Of a DNA stretch of 64,000 nucleotides, positions 33,222 to 45,604 are shown one piece after another. The notes below the pieces were generated by a model. The model was not told the origin of the DNA, searched no databases, and worked only from the letters and a program-made list of their open reading frames with translations. Both the position numbers and the translations under genes were made by a program. The stretch covers positions 15,955,086 to 16,019,085 of the forward strand of contig NC_063188.1 in assembly GCF_023159225.1 (NCBI RefSeq), read 5' to 3'. How positions within the stretch are numbered: position 1 is the first letter of the stretch; each line of letters starts with the position of its first letter. Source of the DNA: Perognathus longimembris pacificus (lineage: Eukaryota; Chordata; Mammalia; Rodentia; Heteromyidae).

Positions 33222-33585
33222 GCTCTTGTATTTTCAAATGTAATAAATGCAAAGTATCTTTTTATTACTGACATCTAACTTAATGACATTTTAGATACCA
33301 ATTATCTGAAAAGTTGACTTCCTTTACCCTTTACTACAATAAATATTTGTAAACACTCTATGCACTTATGAGGATAATTTGTATTCTGTAATGGTTGTTT
33401 GAGGAATTGGATTCATGATCATTAGATCTTAAGGCATTTTACAAATCTTTACTGATTAATTTTTATGTGACTTGCCTATCAATAATCAAGAAAAATCATG
33501 TTGAAGTCTCCCCAGTAAAATGTCAGGACTGTTCATTTTTCCTGTAGTTGTATGTAATTTTTTCCCTCCTTGTGTTTCTAGGGGT
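33222..33585. other. AT-rich sequence, nothing recognised
   Basis: No supportable feature. Confidence 0.4.
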
Positions 33586-33826
33586 TAAGTGTAGGGTCTT
33601 GTGTGTGCTAGGTAAATGTTCTCCCTAAGGTACTCCACAAGACTGCATCTTCTTTTTGAGATAAGGTCTCGCTGGTTAGCCCAGGCTGGTCTTGAACTTT
33701 CTATGTAATCAGGACTAGCCTTGAACTTGCTATATATCTAAGGTTGATCTTGAACTCATGATCTTCCTGACTCAGCTTCTTGAGTGCTAAAGTTACAAAC
33801 ACCATTCCACCATTCTCAGCAATCTG
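33586..33826 (-). mobile_element. B1 SINE with internal 29 bp repeats, linked to ID-like unit
   Basis: On plus, 33650-33826 is a reversed B1 (GAGATAAGGTCTCGCTGG, GCCCAGGCTGGTCTTGAAC). Three successive 29-base-spaced units each contain CTTGAACT; an internal 29 bp duplication is a known B1 trait. 33590-33648 resembles a degraded ID/tRNA unit, giving B1-ID in sense. Confidence 0.65.
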
Positions 33827-34049
33827 TATAGTTTTATACATGTTGAAGCTCTTTTCTTAATTTATAAAATCATAGCAATGTTTACTGTGCTGTTAAGTTA
33901 AACATTTCATTTTTCAGCAACATTTTCTTTCTTACATGATTAGTTATATTTAGTGTTGGGATAGTAATATAGTTAACTTTGCATTTTCATATATATTCAT
34001 TATTTTACTTTCAACCTGTTTATGGCTTATACATTAGGTGTGTGAATTT

Positions 34050-34130
34050 GTGTTTTTGGTACTGGAGTTTGAACACAAAGCCATGCACTTAAGTGGTAGA
34101 TTACCACTTAAGCCATATCCCGAACCCTAT
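34050..34130 (-). mobile_element. ID-like SINE fragment
   Basis: On plus GGTACTGGAGTTTGAACAC, then CACTTAAGTGGTAGATTACC, then AAGCCATATCCCGAACCC: a degraded reversed tRNA-like unit. Confidence 0.45.
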
Positions 34131-34194
34131 TGTGTGACTGTGAAAGCATATATTTAGTTGTATTTGTAGCTTATGTAAAAATCACTTTTAGCTT

Positions 34195-36510
34195 AATTTT
34201 TGTCTGAAATTTTTTTGTAAATGCATTTTTATTGTTATTATAAAGGTGATGTGCAAAGGGATTAGAGTTACATAAGTCAAATAAAGAATAAATTTCTTTT
34301 TGAACAATGTCACCCCTTACCTTACTCTCTCCTAGCTTTCCCCCACCCATCCCATCCCACAAGTTGTATAATTTTTAACTGAATACCTACTGAGTACCAC
34401 GGCTGTATTTTTTTCACCCTTTGTCCCTCATTTCTATGTTCCATTACCTTCCCAAAGACAGACACACAAACAATAAAACCGAAAACAAAAAACAACAAAG
34501 AACAAACCTCTTGTTACCATTTCCTTGAGTTCATTTTGACAAAATTATTTTTCTATTATTTTTATGAGGCACATTAGCAGTGAACCTTTCTGTACCTCCC
34601 CTAAGAGTATCCTCCTTTGTTCTCACTTTGTGTGAATGTCTAAGGTCCTGTGTTACTTATCATTCACATGATAGCATCAGTGTAGTTTAGATTTAGCTTC
34701 TGTGTGAGAGATAAAACATGCACAATTTGTGTCTCTGAGCTTGGATTACCTCATTTAACATGATTTGTTCTAAGTGCATCCATCTCTCTGCAAAGAACAT
34801 AATATTATTCTTTCTAATTGTTGTGCAAAATTCCATTGTGTATTGGTACCACATTTTTTGGATGCACTCATCGATTGTAGTACATCTGGGATGTTTCCAT
34901 AACGTAGTTATTGTGAATAGTGCAGCTATGAGCATGGGTATGCAAGTGTCTGGCTTGTGATGTTCTGGGCAGGTGCCTAGGAGTGGTATGGCTGGGTCCT
35001 AGGGAAAAGCTACATTTAGTTTGTTGAGGAGTCTCCAAACTGTCTCCCAGAGTAGTTGTACTAGTTAACATTTCCCACTAACAGTTCAATAGGGTTCCTT
35101 TTCCTTCATATTCCCACCAACATTTGTTGCCATTCAAATTCATGATGTTGGCCAATCTACCTGGGGTGAGATGGAATCTCAGAGTTGTTTTGATTTGCAT
35201 TTACTTTATGGCCAGGGATGATGAGAATTTCCTCATATGTTTCTTTGCTGTTCTTACTTCTTCTGAGAAGTTTTTCCTAGCTCTTTTGCCCATTTAGTGT
35301 TTGGTTTATTAGCCTTGAGAGGGGTTAGTTTCTTGAGCTCCTTGTATATTTTGAACATGAGGCCTTTGTATGATGTGCTGGTAACGACCTTCTCCCAGTC
35401 TGTTGCCTGACTCTCTAGTTTAGTAACTACGCCATTCACTGTGCAGAAACTTTTTTTTTTTGCCAGTCTTGGGCCTTGAACTCAGGGCCTGAGCACTGTC
35501 CCTGGCTTCTTTTTGCTCAAGGCTAGCACTCTGCCACTTAAGCCACAGCGCCACTTCTGGCCCATATATATGTGGTGCTGAGGAATCAAACCCAGGGCTT
35601 CATGTATAAGAGGCAAGCACTCTTGCCACTAGGCCATATCCCCAGCCCTGAATGCTCAGTTTTGTCCATGGTATATCTTTGGTTTCCTTACCAAATATTA
35701 GATAACCCTAAGTACATGGCTTTATTTCTGGGTCTTCTAGTCTGTTCTCTTTATCTTCATGTCTATTTTTGTGCTAATACCAAGCTGTTTTTATTATAGC
35801 TCTGTAGTAGAGTTTGCAGTCTGGGATGGTGATACATCTAACATTACTTGCTTTGCCCAGAATTGCATTGACTATTCGACGTCTTTTTTTATTCCATATG
35901 AATTTTTGGATTGTTTTCTCTTTCTTAGTAAAAAACTTCACTGGGATTTTTGAGGGACTGCATTAAATTTGTTGATCACTTTTGGAAGTATGTTTATTTT
36001 CACGATATTAATTCAACCTATCCAAGAACATGGAAGGTATTTCCATTTTCTGATGTCATCTTTGGTTTCTTTCTTCAAATTTTTATAGTTTGCTCTATAA
36101 AGGTCTTTGGCTTCCTTGTTTAGGTTTATCCCCAGATAGTTTATATTTTTGTGTGGCTATTGCAAATGGAGATGTTTCTGTGATTTTCCTCTATACTTGA
36201 ACATTGCTGGTATATAGAAAGGCTACAGATTTCTGTGGGTTAATTTTGTATCCTGTGATTGTGTGAAAGTTACTGATCAGTTTTAGGATCTTGGAGATGG
36301 AGTCATTTCAGTCCTTTAGACATAAGATTATGACATCTTCAAATAGAGACTTCTTGTTTCCATGTGTGAATCGCTTTTGTGTATTTTTACTTGATTTATT
36401 GCTCTGACTAGGAATACCAGAACTACATTTAAGAGAAATAGAGAGAGCAGACATTCTTATTTGTTCCTGATTATAAGGGAAATGGTTTCATTTTTTTACT
36501 GTTCAGTTTC
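34195..36510 (-). mobile_element. 5'-truncated older L1, host of a SINE
   Basis: 3'UTR (34210-34690), ORF2 C-terminal and part of RT region (34690-36510), heavily broken. It is interrupted by an IDL-Geo SINE at 35449-35651. Around the SINE about 250 bases of L1 (homologous to about 3792-4060 of element A) are missing. Confidence 0.85.
35449..35651 (-). mobile_element. IDL-Geo SINE in L1
   Basis: Nearly complete: T-tail 35449-35460, Geo half, then ID-like half ending CCATATCCCCAGCCC. No TSD could be found. Confidence 0.92.
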
Positions 36511-36739
36511 ATTTGAAAGATTTGTTTATTCTAATTACTTACCTGGTTTCATTGAAATTTTCTCATGCTTATTTACCCTAGCAAAGACAGATATGAGAAC
36601 GTTAATTCTTCTAAACATGTATTTCAACCTGTGCTACTAATTTTCTGACTATTGTTAACTAGTATTTTATTTGTTATTATATCTGTAATACCTCAGACTA
36701 CTACTTATTATGGTTTATATATATATTGTTTGCTGATTT

Positions 36740-37330
36740 TTGACACATAGTTGCTCCTTTACTTGTTCATCATTACTTCCTGAATCCTAGATATTCATTC
36801 TAGAGCATTTGTCTTCCTAAAATACACTTGCCTTAAAATGTTTGCCTTTTTTTCAAATATTAGGAAGAACATAATTATGCATCTGGTGATTGACTGTTTT
36901 AGGTCACGTGATCAGATATAATCAGAAGTCGTTCTCTCAGAGTTTGAATATCTCCTTTGTGTCCTTCAGTGGTAAAATCCCACCATTGTTATTTGTAGAT
37001 GCTTTTATCTCCCCCTTTTAGTGAAAACTAACTTTGCTGGCAGTATAAGTCAAGACTGGCAATCAGTATGTTCTCCCAACATTTGACAGCCTCTGCCTTT
37101 CGTTATATCTGTAATAATGTTTACTCTTAATCTACTTGTTCTGAACAGCAACAAACCCTGGATGAGACACCAATTTGCAATTGTCTTCACATCTTATGTA
37201 TGTAAAATTCAATGCCTACTGCTTTCGTTTATTCTTGCAGTGGTCTTCTATTCTTTATGCTTGGTTGTGAATTCATTTTGTCATCATATTTTTTGTAAAT
37301 TGTGTGCTTCAAAGACATGATTTTATTTAC
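36740..37330 (-). mobile_element. Ancient L1/HAL1 relic
   Basis: On plus, phrases such as TTACTTGTTCATCATTACTTCCT and TTAGTGAAAACTAACTTTGCTGGC align in order with the ORF1-ORF2 junction region of old mammalian L1. Highly diverged. Confidence 0.5.
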
Positions 37331-39470
37331 TTTTGCTACTGTTGTTAGCTAGCGAAAACTGCCGTCTAATAACCATGTTAGCCCCTGCCCTGTGCTTCAG
37401 GCAGTTTTCAGCTTAATGACCAAGCCTCCGCTCATCATTCCAATCATGCAATTAAGCTCCAAATTCAGAATTTTAATAGCAGTAGTTCTAAAGGAATATT
37501 TTCATCAACATTTCTGTTCTTCTAGATATCCCACAGCTCAAATATCAAGTATGTAGTTTTCCTTGGTGGAACAATTGATCTTGATTAGGTTAGAGATGCC
37601 TCAAGCTTTGGACTGAGCATGACTTGTACACATCTGGAGAGTGCATTAGAAGAAGCAATGTGAAGTAATTCTTTTATTGTCAATGTCTGGTTGACTTTGT
37701 GGATTTGTCCATGTTGCAGTGGAGTTTGCACAATATAAGATGAAAGAATAAAAAATATTCACATATATGCATTGATAATGTCATGCATGGCACATAGAAA
37801 GGTATATTGTAAAAATCTTAATTACAATATTGATTCATTGCCACTCTTTTATCAAAACAGTGGATTTTCAATACAGGATAGCAAAAGCAAGATGATAAGG
37901 TGGATGTGGGGGGGACTTTCATTACTCAACTATTCTGGATGCCCGTCTTGAGTGATGTTAGGATTGCTGACGGTACCAGATGGTGTCAGTTTAGGGATCT
38001 GCACTCGGATGGATGAACATGTGGTTGCACTGAGATAGAAAACCACCTCATTGATTCTTCCTTGGAATAGAAAGGAAGAAGGCCCAGAGCAAAGGTTGAC
38101 ATCTTGACCACCCCAGTGGCCAGAAAATAGCCTTGAGCACTAAGTAGGAAGGCACACTGCCATCTTGGTCAAGCCACCTTGCTTGGGAGTTCTTCTTATG
38201 GCTCAGAAGCTCAGTCAGAGCAAGTGGACCTACAGGTACCCCTTTGGGCAGACCTGAGTGTCAATCCAAATGGTGTGATTCCATCCGGAAGAGGGGCACC
38301 CAATCTTCCCATGAGTAGAGGAGCCAAAAAAGTCTGTAGCAGTCTGGTGTAGGTGGGTTACAGGCTTTGGGTCAAGGGTGGGCTCTTCCCAAAGCACTGA
38401 CTCTGTTCTCTGTAAAGTTTGTTCTCTGTGGTCAGCATGCAAGTGGCAATGAGTCAGTGCTGTCTAATTCCCTCTGTCCTTGGTGACCCTGCCTCCAGAG
38501 AGATGAGGACCAGGGACCTGTGTCCCACTCCCAGGTCACAGGAGGTTACCCATTGGCATCTTTCCAAAGAAGATGAGTCTGTTTTAATAGGGTGTTCTCA
38601 TCTCTAGGTGAGTGTGGAAACACTGTGACAGGAAGGGAAATAATTGCATTTTCCCTCAAAGCCGCCAGAAATAATTTCTACTTTAATGGTGAAAACAGGA
38701 TTCTTTGCATCTCTGGATGTTTTACATTGCAGGCTGTAATGAGCAAGAAAATGTCTTTCTTTTAATAGCAAATCCTGGGATGCTTCATGCTTGGGAAGGT
38801 AAGTTGATGTGGCAAATGATCATTGTTGAAGAAAGTGATTGAGCCAGGGAAAGCATCCTTGTTCTGTCCACTGTGTCACTTAGTTCCTGTTGGCATAGCA
38901 ACAAACTTGGCTCTATTTGTCCCAGAATGTTTCTGTAGAAGTGGTCATGACTAGGCCCAGCCCTACAGAGAGGCAGAAAGAGAAAAGCCATTGTGCCCCA
39001 ACCTCTTCCAATGCCATCAGACTTGTACTGAATTCACTATGTGGTGACCACTAAGTGGGCATCCATCAATCACCTTTCTTCTCTAAGGCTACTATCCCCC
39101 CTCTCTCCTTCTTTTTCACTACAGAAACTCCAAGGTGTCCCATGGAGTAGAAGTCAATAGTGGATGACCTAGGGGTTTTCTCTAAAAGCAGTGGTTGCCT
39201 AAGCCTGAGTGAAAGGTACCAAACAAGTTCTCATCTCACCTACACAGAGGCCTAAATTTCCTTACAGCCAGCACTGATCCCTGAGTCCTCCTGCATTGGT
39301 ATCTTCGTCCTGCTTTCCTCCTTAGGGACCTCAATTCCTTGGGGTTGAAACGATCTTTTTCCAAGTGTGTCATTCAAACTGCTTGTTATATCCTTTTTTC
39401 TTTTCTGAATCCAAGTGGGCTTAGCTTTCTCTTTAGCTTGCATTCCATACAGGTTTTTCTTTTCTAATGA
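37331..39470. other. Repeat-poor unique region (2.1 kb)
   Basis: The longest stretch without recognisable transposable elements. GC is moderate at 37870-38640. No ORF above about 70 codons and no convincing exon structure. Two blocks (37390-37520 and 38630-38760) are rich in TAAT/AATTA motifs and CpG-poor, which is the texture of conserved non-coding elements; this is only an impression. Confidence 0.4.
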
Positions 39471-39968
39471 TCATTCTTAGTTTTTTTATTTTTAAAAAAT
39501 CTTTGTTTTTTTGTTTTTTTAAATAATTATTTATTGTCAAAGTAATGTACAGAGGGGTTCAGTTTCATATGTAAGGCAGTGGGTACATTTCTTGTACAAT
39601 TTTTTACCTCTACCTCATTTGCCCCGTCCCCCTCCCCCTTTTCCTCTCCCCCCATGAGTTGTTCAGTTGGTTTACACCAAATGGTTTTATAAGTGTTGCT
39701 TTTGAAGTCATTTGTCTTTTTGTACTTTATCTCTCGATTTTGATATTCTCTTTTCCTTCTCTGGTTCTAATACCAGTATATACAGTATCCAGGGTACTCA
39801 GATGAGATACAGTGATAGCACAGGGACAACCACAGGAAGCAGATACAAGAAGATCATCAAGAACAACAAAAAAGCTTCGGTTTCACATGGCATGTTGAAA
39901 ATGATTACAACAGTGATATAACACTCATTTCCATAATATGGAGTTCATTTCACTTAGCATCATCTTTT

Positions 39969-40063
39969 TTTAAATTTAATTTTAATTTTTTTAATTTTTA
40001 ATCATTTTATTAATACATATTAACTATACAACAGAATGCATTTCACCATGACATTTCCATATG
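39969..40063 (-). mobile_element. Short L1 3'-end insert inside element H
   Basis: 95 bases with a perfect 15 bp TSD TTAGCATCATCTTTT (39954-39968 and 40064-40078). In sense it reads ...GGAAATGTCATGGTGAAA..., AATACA-type repeats, then an A/T tail, resembling the 3' end of an older rodent L1 group (compare 54230-54260 and 55640-55680). Confidence 0.8.
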
Positions 40064-40141
40064 TTAGCATCATCTTTTGCATTCAGAAGGGTATAGCTAT
40101 TAGGCTCTTGTGATCCTCTGCTGTGACTAGCCTAAACCTGT

Positions 40142-40784
40142 GCTAATTATTCCCTATAAGGGAGACCATAAAGTCCATGTATCTTTGGGTCTGGCTCACT
40201 TCATTTAGTATAATTTTTTCCAAGTCCTTCCATTTTCTTACAAATGGGGCAATGCCATTCTTTCTGATAGAGGCATAAAATTCCATTGTGTATATGTACC
40301 ACATTTTCCTGATCCATTAGTCTACTGAGGGGCATCTGGGTTGGTTCCATATTTTGGCAATGACAAATTGGGCTGCGATGAACATTGTTGTGCTGGTGGC
40401 TTTAGTGTGTTCTTGTTTGTAGTCTTTTGGGTAGATGTCCAAAAGTGGGGCTGCTGGATCATAGGGGAGCTCTATGTTTAGCCTTTTGAGGACTTTCCAT
40501 ACCACTTTCCAGAGTGGCTGAACCAGTTTACATTCCCACCAACAATGAAGTAGGGTTCCCTTTGGGCCACATCCCCTCCAACATTTGTTATTGTTAGTTT
40601 TCTTGATAATGGGCATTCTTACTGGGGTGAGGTGGAATCTCAATGCTGTTTTGATTTGCATTTCTTTTTTGACCAGTGATGTAGACCACTTTTTCATGCA
40701 TCTCTTGGCCATTCTCATTGCCTCTTCAGAGAAGTCTTTTTTTAAGTCTTTAGCCCACTTGTTGAGTGGGCTGTTGTTTTTGTT
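40142..40784 (-). pseudogene. L1-ORF2: L1 ORF2 C-terminal part (H)
   Basis: Readable frame 40718-40317 with the cysteine motif [18 protein letters not shown] and [13 protein letters not shown]. It is interrupted upstream by the nested L1 at 40785. Confidence 0.88.
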
Positions 40785-41254
40785 CTTTTTTTCTTATTTA
40801 TTGTCAAAGTGATGTACAGAGAGGTTACAGTTTCATATGTTAGGCCTTAGGTACATTTCTTGTACTTTTTGTTATCTCCTTCTTCATCCCCCCTCCCCCC
40901 TTTCCCTCTCCCCACCATGAGTTGTTCCATTGGTTTACACCAAATGGTTTTGCAAGTATTGCTTTTGGAGTCCTTTGTCTCTCAATTTTGATATTCCCTT
41001 TCACTTCCCTAGTTCTAATACCTGTATATACAGTATCCAGTGTACTCAGATGAGATACAGTGATAGAGGGGACAACCACAGGAAGTGGATACAAGAGGAT
41101 CATCAACAATAGAAGTTACGGTTTCACATGGCATATTGAAAGTGATTACAACAGTGATATTACAGTCATTTCCATAACATGGAGTTTATTTAACTTAGCA
41201 TCATCTTATGCGTTCATAGGGGCATAGGTATTAGGCTCTTGTGATCCTCTGCTG
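40785..41254 (-). mobile_element. L1 3'-end fragment nested in element H
   Basis: T-rich tail, full L1 3'UTR (GATGTACAGAGAGGTTACAG on plus at 40811, C-rich tract about 40886-40915), 5'-truncated just before the ORF2 stop region. On its far side element H resumes about 160 bases further into ORF2 than where it stopped. Confidence 0.8.
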
Positions 41255-44200
41255 TTTGATGGAGCCTCATTTGTCCAACCTTTCTTTGATTTGTTGCATT
41301 TCTTCGCCTTTGTTAAGTAAGTTTCATCCTGTGCCAAGGAGCCCAAGAGTTTCTCCTATTCCTTCTTGTAGTGTTTTCAGGGTATCTGTTTTTATCTCAA
41401 GGTCTTTGATCCATTTGGAATTGATTTTGATGCAGGGTGATATATAAGTTTCTAGTTTTAATTTTTTGCAGGTGTTGAACCAATTTTGCCAGCACCATTT
41501 GTTAGAGAAGCTATCTTTCTTCCATCCTACTTGTTTAGTTCTTTTATCAAAGATTAATTAGGCATAGTTCTGCGGGTTCATTTCTGGGTCTTCAGTTCTG
41601 TTCCATTGGCCCTCAGTCCTGTTCCTGTGCCAATACCAAACTGTTTTAATTATTATAGCTTTATAATACAGCTTTAAGTTTGGTGTTGTAATTCCTCTAG
41701 CACTGTCCTTTCTACTTAGGATTGTTTTTGCCATCCGGGGTCTTTTATTGTTCCTTATCAATTTCTGGATTGTTTCCTCTGTTTCATTAAAAAAAAGGGT
41801 GTTGTGATATTAAGGGGTATTGCATTGAATTTGTAGATAGCCTTTGGTAATATTGCCATTTTGACAATCTTAATCCTACAAATCCAGGAGCATGGGAGGT
41901 TTTGCCATTTCCTTAGTTTTTCCTTAATTTTGTTTTTCATGTTTTTAAAGTTCTCATCATAGTGGTTTTTCCACTTCTTTGGTTAATGTTATTCCTAGGT
42001 GCTTTATGTTTTTTGAGGCTATTGAAAAAGGAGTTGCTTTCCTAATTTTGGCCTTGGTCTTCGGGTCATTGGCATATAGAAAAGCCATTGATTTTTGAGG
42101 CTTTATTTTATATCGTGCAACTTTGCCAATGTTGTGGATCAGCTCAAGTAGCTTGGGAGTAGAGTCTACAGGTTCTTTGGATACAGGATAATGTCATCTG
42201 CATAGAAAGAGAGTTTGACTTCATCTTTTCCTATTTGGATCCTCTCTATGTCTTCCTCTTGCCTTATTGCTCTGGCTAGGAATTCTAGTACTATGTTGAA
42301 GAGGAGAGGGGAGAGTAGACAACCTTGTTTTGCTCCTGATTTTAGAGGAAATGGATTTAGCTTTTCCCTATTAAGAGTAATGTTTGCTGTGGGTTTGTCC
42401 TAGACAACCTTAATCATATCCTGGAATGTTCCCTGGAATCCTAGTTTCTCCAAAGCTTTTTATCATAAATGGGTGTTGGATTTTATCAAATGCTTTTTCC
42501 GCATCTAACGAAATAATCAGGTGTTTTTTGATCTCGCTCTGGTTGATGTGGTGCTTTACATTGATTGACTTACATATATTGAACCAGCTGTGCATAACTG
42601 GAATGAATCCACTTTGGTCATAGTGTATGATTTGTTGGATGACCTTTTGAAGTCGATTGACCAGAATTTTGTTGAGAATTTTTTTGTCACAGTTCATCAG
42701 GGAAATCGGTCTATAGTTCTCTTTCCTTGATAGTCCCTGCTTGGTTTTGGGATGAGGGTTATACTGGCTTCATAGGATGTGTTTGGTAGTGAACTTTCTC
42801 TTTCAATTTCATTGAAGAGATTGAGAAATATTGGTTTGAGTTCTGTTTTGAAGGCCTTGTAGAATTCTGCAGTGAATCTATCTGGACCTTGGATTTTCTT
42901 TGATGCGAGATCTCTTATTGCAGTTTCAATTTCAATGCTGGATATGGGTCTGTTTAGAAGTTTTAAATCTTTATATTTAAGTTTGGGCGTAGCTATTTTT
43001 GCTAGGAATTCGTCTATTTCTTTCATGTTCTCAAATTCGTTGGCGTAAAGGTTTGCAAAATAGTCCTCTATTGTGTTCTCAATCTCGGTTGTTTCTATAG
43101 TGATATTACCTGTTTCATCTCTGATCTTGTTTATTCGGGTGTGCTGCCTTCGTTTTTTGGTCAGATTCATTAGGGGTCTGTCTAGTTAAATTTTTCAAAG
43201 AAGCAACTCTTTGTTTTGTTGATTCTTTTGATTTCTTTTTATTCCATGTCATTTACTTTTGTTTTAATTTTAATTATTTGCTTCTGTCTATTGGCTTGGG
43301 GTTTGGCTTGTTCTCTTTTGAGGAGCTTAAGGTGCTTTCTAAAGTTGTTGAAGTGCTGTTTCTCCAGTTTTTTGATGTAGGCACTCAGAGACATAAATTA
43401 TCCTCTGAGTACTGCCTTTGCTGTGTGAAAAGGAGCTGGTACTTTGTGTGCTCATCTTGGTTTAATTCCATAAACATTTGAATTTCTGTTCTAATTTCTT
43501 CAATGACCCACTGGTGGTTCAACCATGTGTTGTGTAGTCTCCATGAATTGTAGCATTTTCTCTGGTGGCTGTTTGAGTTGAGTTCTAATTTTATCCCATT
43601 GTGGTCTGTGAGAATGCAGGAAATGATTTCGATACTTCTGAATTTGTACAGATTTTCTTTGTTCCCTAAGATGTGATCTACTTTGAAAAATGTTCCATGT
43701 GCTGCTGAAAAGAAAGTATATTCTGGTGTTGCTGGATGGAATATTCTGTAGATGTCGGTTAAGTCTAGTTGGTCTATGCAGTTGTTTAGTTCTGTGGTTT
43801 CTTTGCTCAGTTTTTGTCATGTGGATCTGTCCAGAGGTGACAGTGGAGTGTTACAGTCTCCAACGATCAATGTGTTTGGGTCGATGAGTATATTTAGAGT
43901 CAGTAGTGTTTGTTTGATGAAGTTGGGTGCTCCTCTATTTGGTGTGTAGATATTTAGGATGATTATATCCTCCTGTAGGAGAGATCCCTTTATTAGTATG
44001 TAGTAGCCTTATTTGTCTCTTCTTACTATTTTTTATTTGAAGTCAATTTTATCTGATAATAGGTTTGCAACTCCAGCTTGCTTATGGTGACTGTTTGCTT
44101 GGTAGACTTTCTTCCAGCCTTTCACTTTTAGAAGATGTTTGCTTTTGCTGGATAGATGTGTCTCTTTTGCTGGATAGATGTGTCTCTTGGAGGCAGCAGA

Positions 44201-44312
44201 AAGATGGATCTTGATTTTTCATCCAACCTATGAGCCTATGTCATTTAATTGGAGAATTAAGTCCATTAATATTGAGAGTTAGAATTGAGAGATGATCGTT
44301 TGTTCCTTTCAT
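41255..44312 (-). pseudogene. L1-ORF2: L1 ORF2 N-terminal and RT part (H)
   Basis: ATG at 44310-44312. Endonuclease pieces (around 44110-43500), RT pieces (43170-42410, including [16 protein letters not shown]) and thumb (41940-41558) are in different frames. A 22 bp tandem duplication (44143-44186) and many other lesions prevent translation. Confidence 0.88.
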
Positions 44313-44370
44313 TATAGCTATCTTGTTAAAAGCTGTGTCTTCCCAATTCTTGATCTAATATTCCTGTTTC

Positions 44371-44836
44371 CTATTTAGTGTTCATTTCTCTGTCTCTATT
44401 GTGATCTTGATTATTTCCAATGTGTAGGACATCTTTGAGGATTTTCTGTAATGCTTGTTTGGTGGAGATATATTGTTTCAGCTTTTCCTTACTGTGGAAG
44501 ACTTTTCTTTGACCTTCAGCTATGAATGAGAGTTCAGCTGGGCACAGTATTCTTGGTTGACCGTTATTTTTATTTAGGGTGTGGCATACCTCATTCCAGG
44601 CTCTCTTTGCTTTCATGGTCTCTGCTGAGAGAAGTCTGGGGTAATTCTGATTGGTTTTCCTTTTTATGTGATTATTTTCTTCTCCCTAGCAGCTTTAAGG
44701 ATTCTTTCCCTGGTCTCTTTTGATCCTGTTTTGATCACAATGTGTGGGTGGGATGTCCTATTCTGGTCTGGTCGGTTTGGGGTTCTAAATGCTTCTTGTA
44801 TCTGTATAGGCCTATCCTTCTGGATACTTGGGAAGT
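44371..44836 (-). pseudogene. L1-ORF1: L1 ORF1 C-terminal remnant (H)
   Basis: The C-terminal domain reads RAWNEVCHTLNKNNGQPRIL and the region further 5' retains the SHPHIVIKT stretch that is frameshifted in element A. 5'-truncated at the insertion end. Confidence 0.85.
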
Positions 44837-44845
44837 TCATTCTTA

Positions 44846-45528
44846 CAATTTGTGACGTTCCTTTTCTTGTGCAGTCTTTCTTTACATGGGCTTCTGACTG
44901 TCCTGAATTTCTGGCAGTTAATACCTTTACCTGCTTGTATATACCATATTTCCACTAACATTAATGGTGTTATTTATGTTACATTTTCCCAGTATTAATT
45001 TCTTAGGGATTTATCTGGACTATTTCTTGTCCAGTGTACTGTATAGGGATTATTTTTGATTGAGATATAAATATCTTCAGATTCATTTTAAATATTATGA
45101 ATGAAAATTAATTTTGGATACTTTTATTTTCAGTCTTAAAATGCCTACCAAGATCTTTAAAAATGATTCTGAGCCAGAGTTCTGAACAGGCATCATAAAC
45201 CTGTTCATCTACTTTGGAAGACATTTATACCCTAATACAAGAAATTCTCCACATTACACAATCATTTATCCAAAGGGCATGTGTATTTTTCTGTAAAGAA
45301 TAGAATTAGTACTCAGATTATACTAAAACAGTTAATGAATTGAATCAGAGTAAAATGATGGTAACCAGCAATAGAGATGTGTAGGTAATGGTAAGGAAAA
45401 AGTCAAAGGGGAAAACTTGCAGTTATGTATCTGGGTAAGTCTAGACATCTAATGTATATTAGATGTAGTTTATACTTAGGACATTTTTCACTGCTGAATG
45501 GAGTTTTGCTGACAGTTGGATGTTAGTA

Positions 45529-45531
<3 letters not shown>
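44846..45531. other. AT-rich sequence, nothing recognised
   Basis: No supportable gene or repeat. Confidence 0.4.

Positions 45532-45571
<40 letters not shown>
45532..45571. repeat. (TG)20 microsatellite
   Basis: Uninterrupted TG dinucleotides. It lies just downstream, in sense, of a SINE body, where its A-rich tail is expected. Confidence 0.97.
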
Positions 45572-45604
45572 CATGCGTATGTGTATGCACGTGCATGTGT
45601 GTGT

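Larger units (their letters stand above)
39480..44836 (-). mobile_element. 5'-truncated L1 (element H) carrying nested insertions
   Basis: 3'UTR 39520-40140, ORF2 in two parts (40142-40784 and 41255-44312), ORF1 remnant 44371-44836, where it is truncated. TCATTCTTA at 39471-39479 and 44837-44845 is a 9 bp TSD. Nested inside are a 95-base insert (39969-40063) and a second L1 (40785-41254). It belongs to the same lineage as A and B. Confidence 0.9.

Noticed and set aside
38230..38442. Possible host exon (70-codon minus ORF) in the repeat-poor region
   Set aside because: No recognisable protein, and no matching splice sites on both sides that I could defend.
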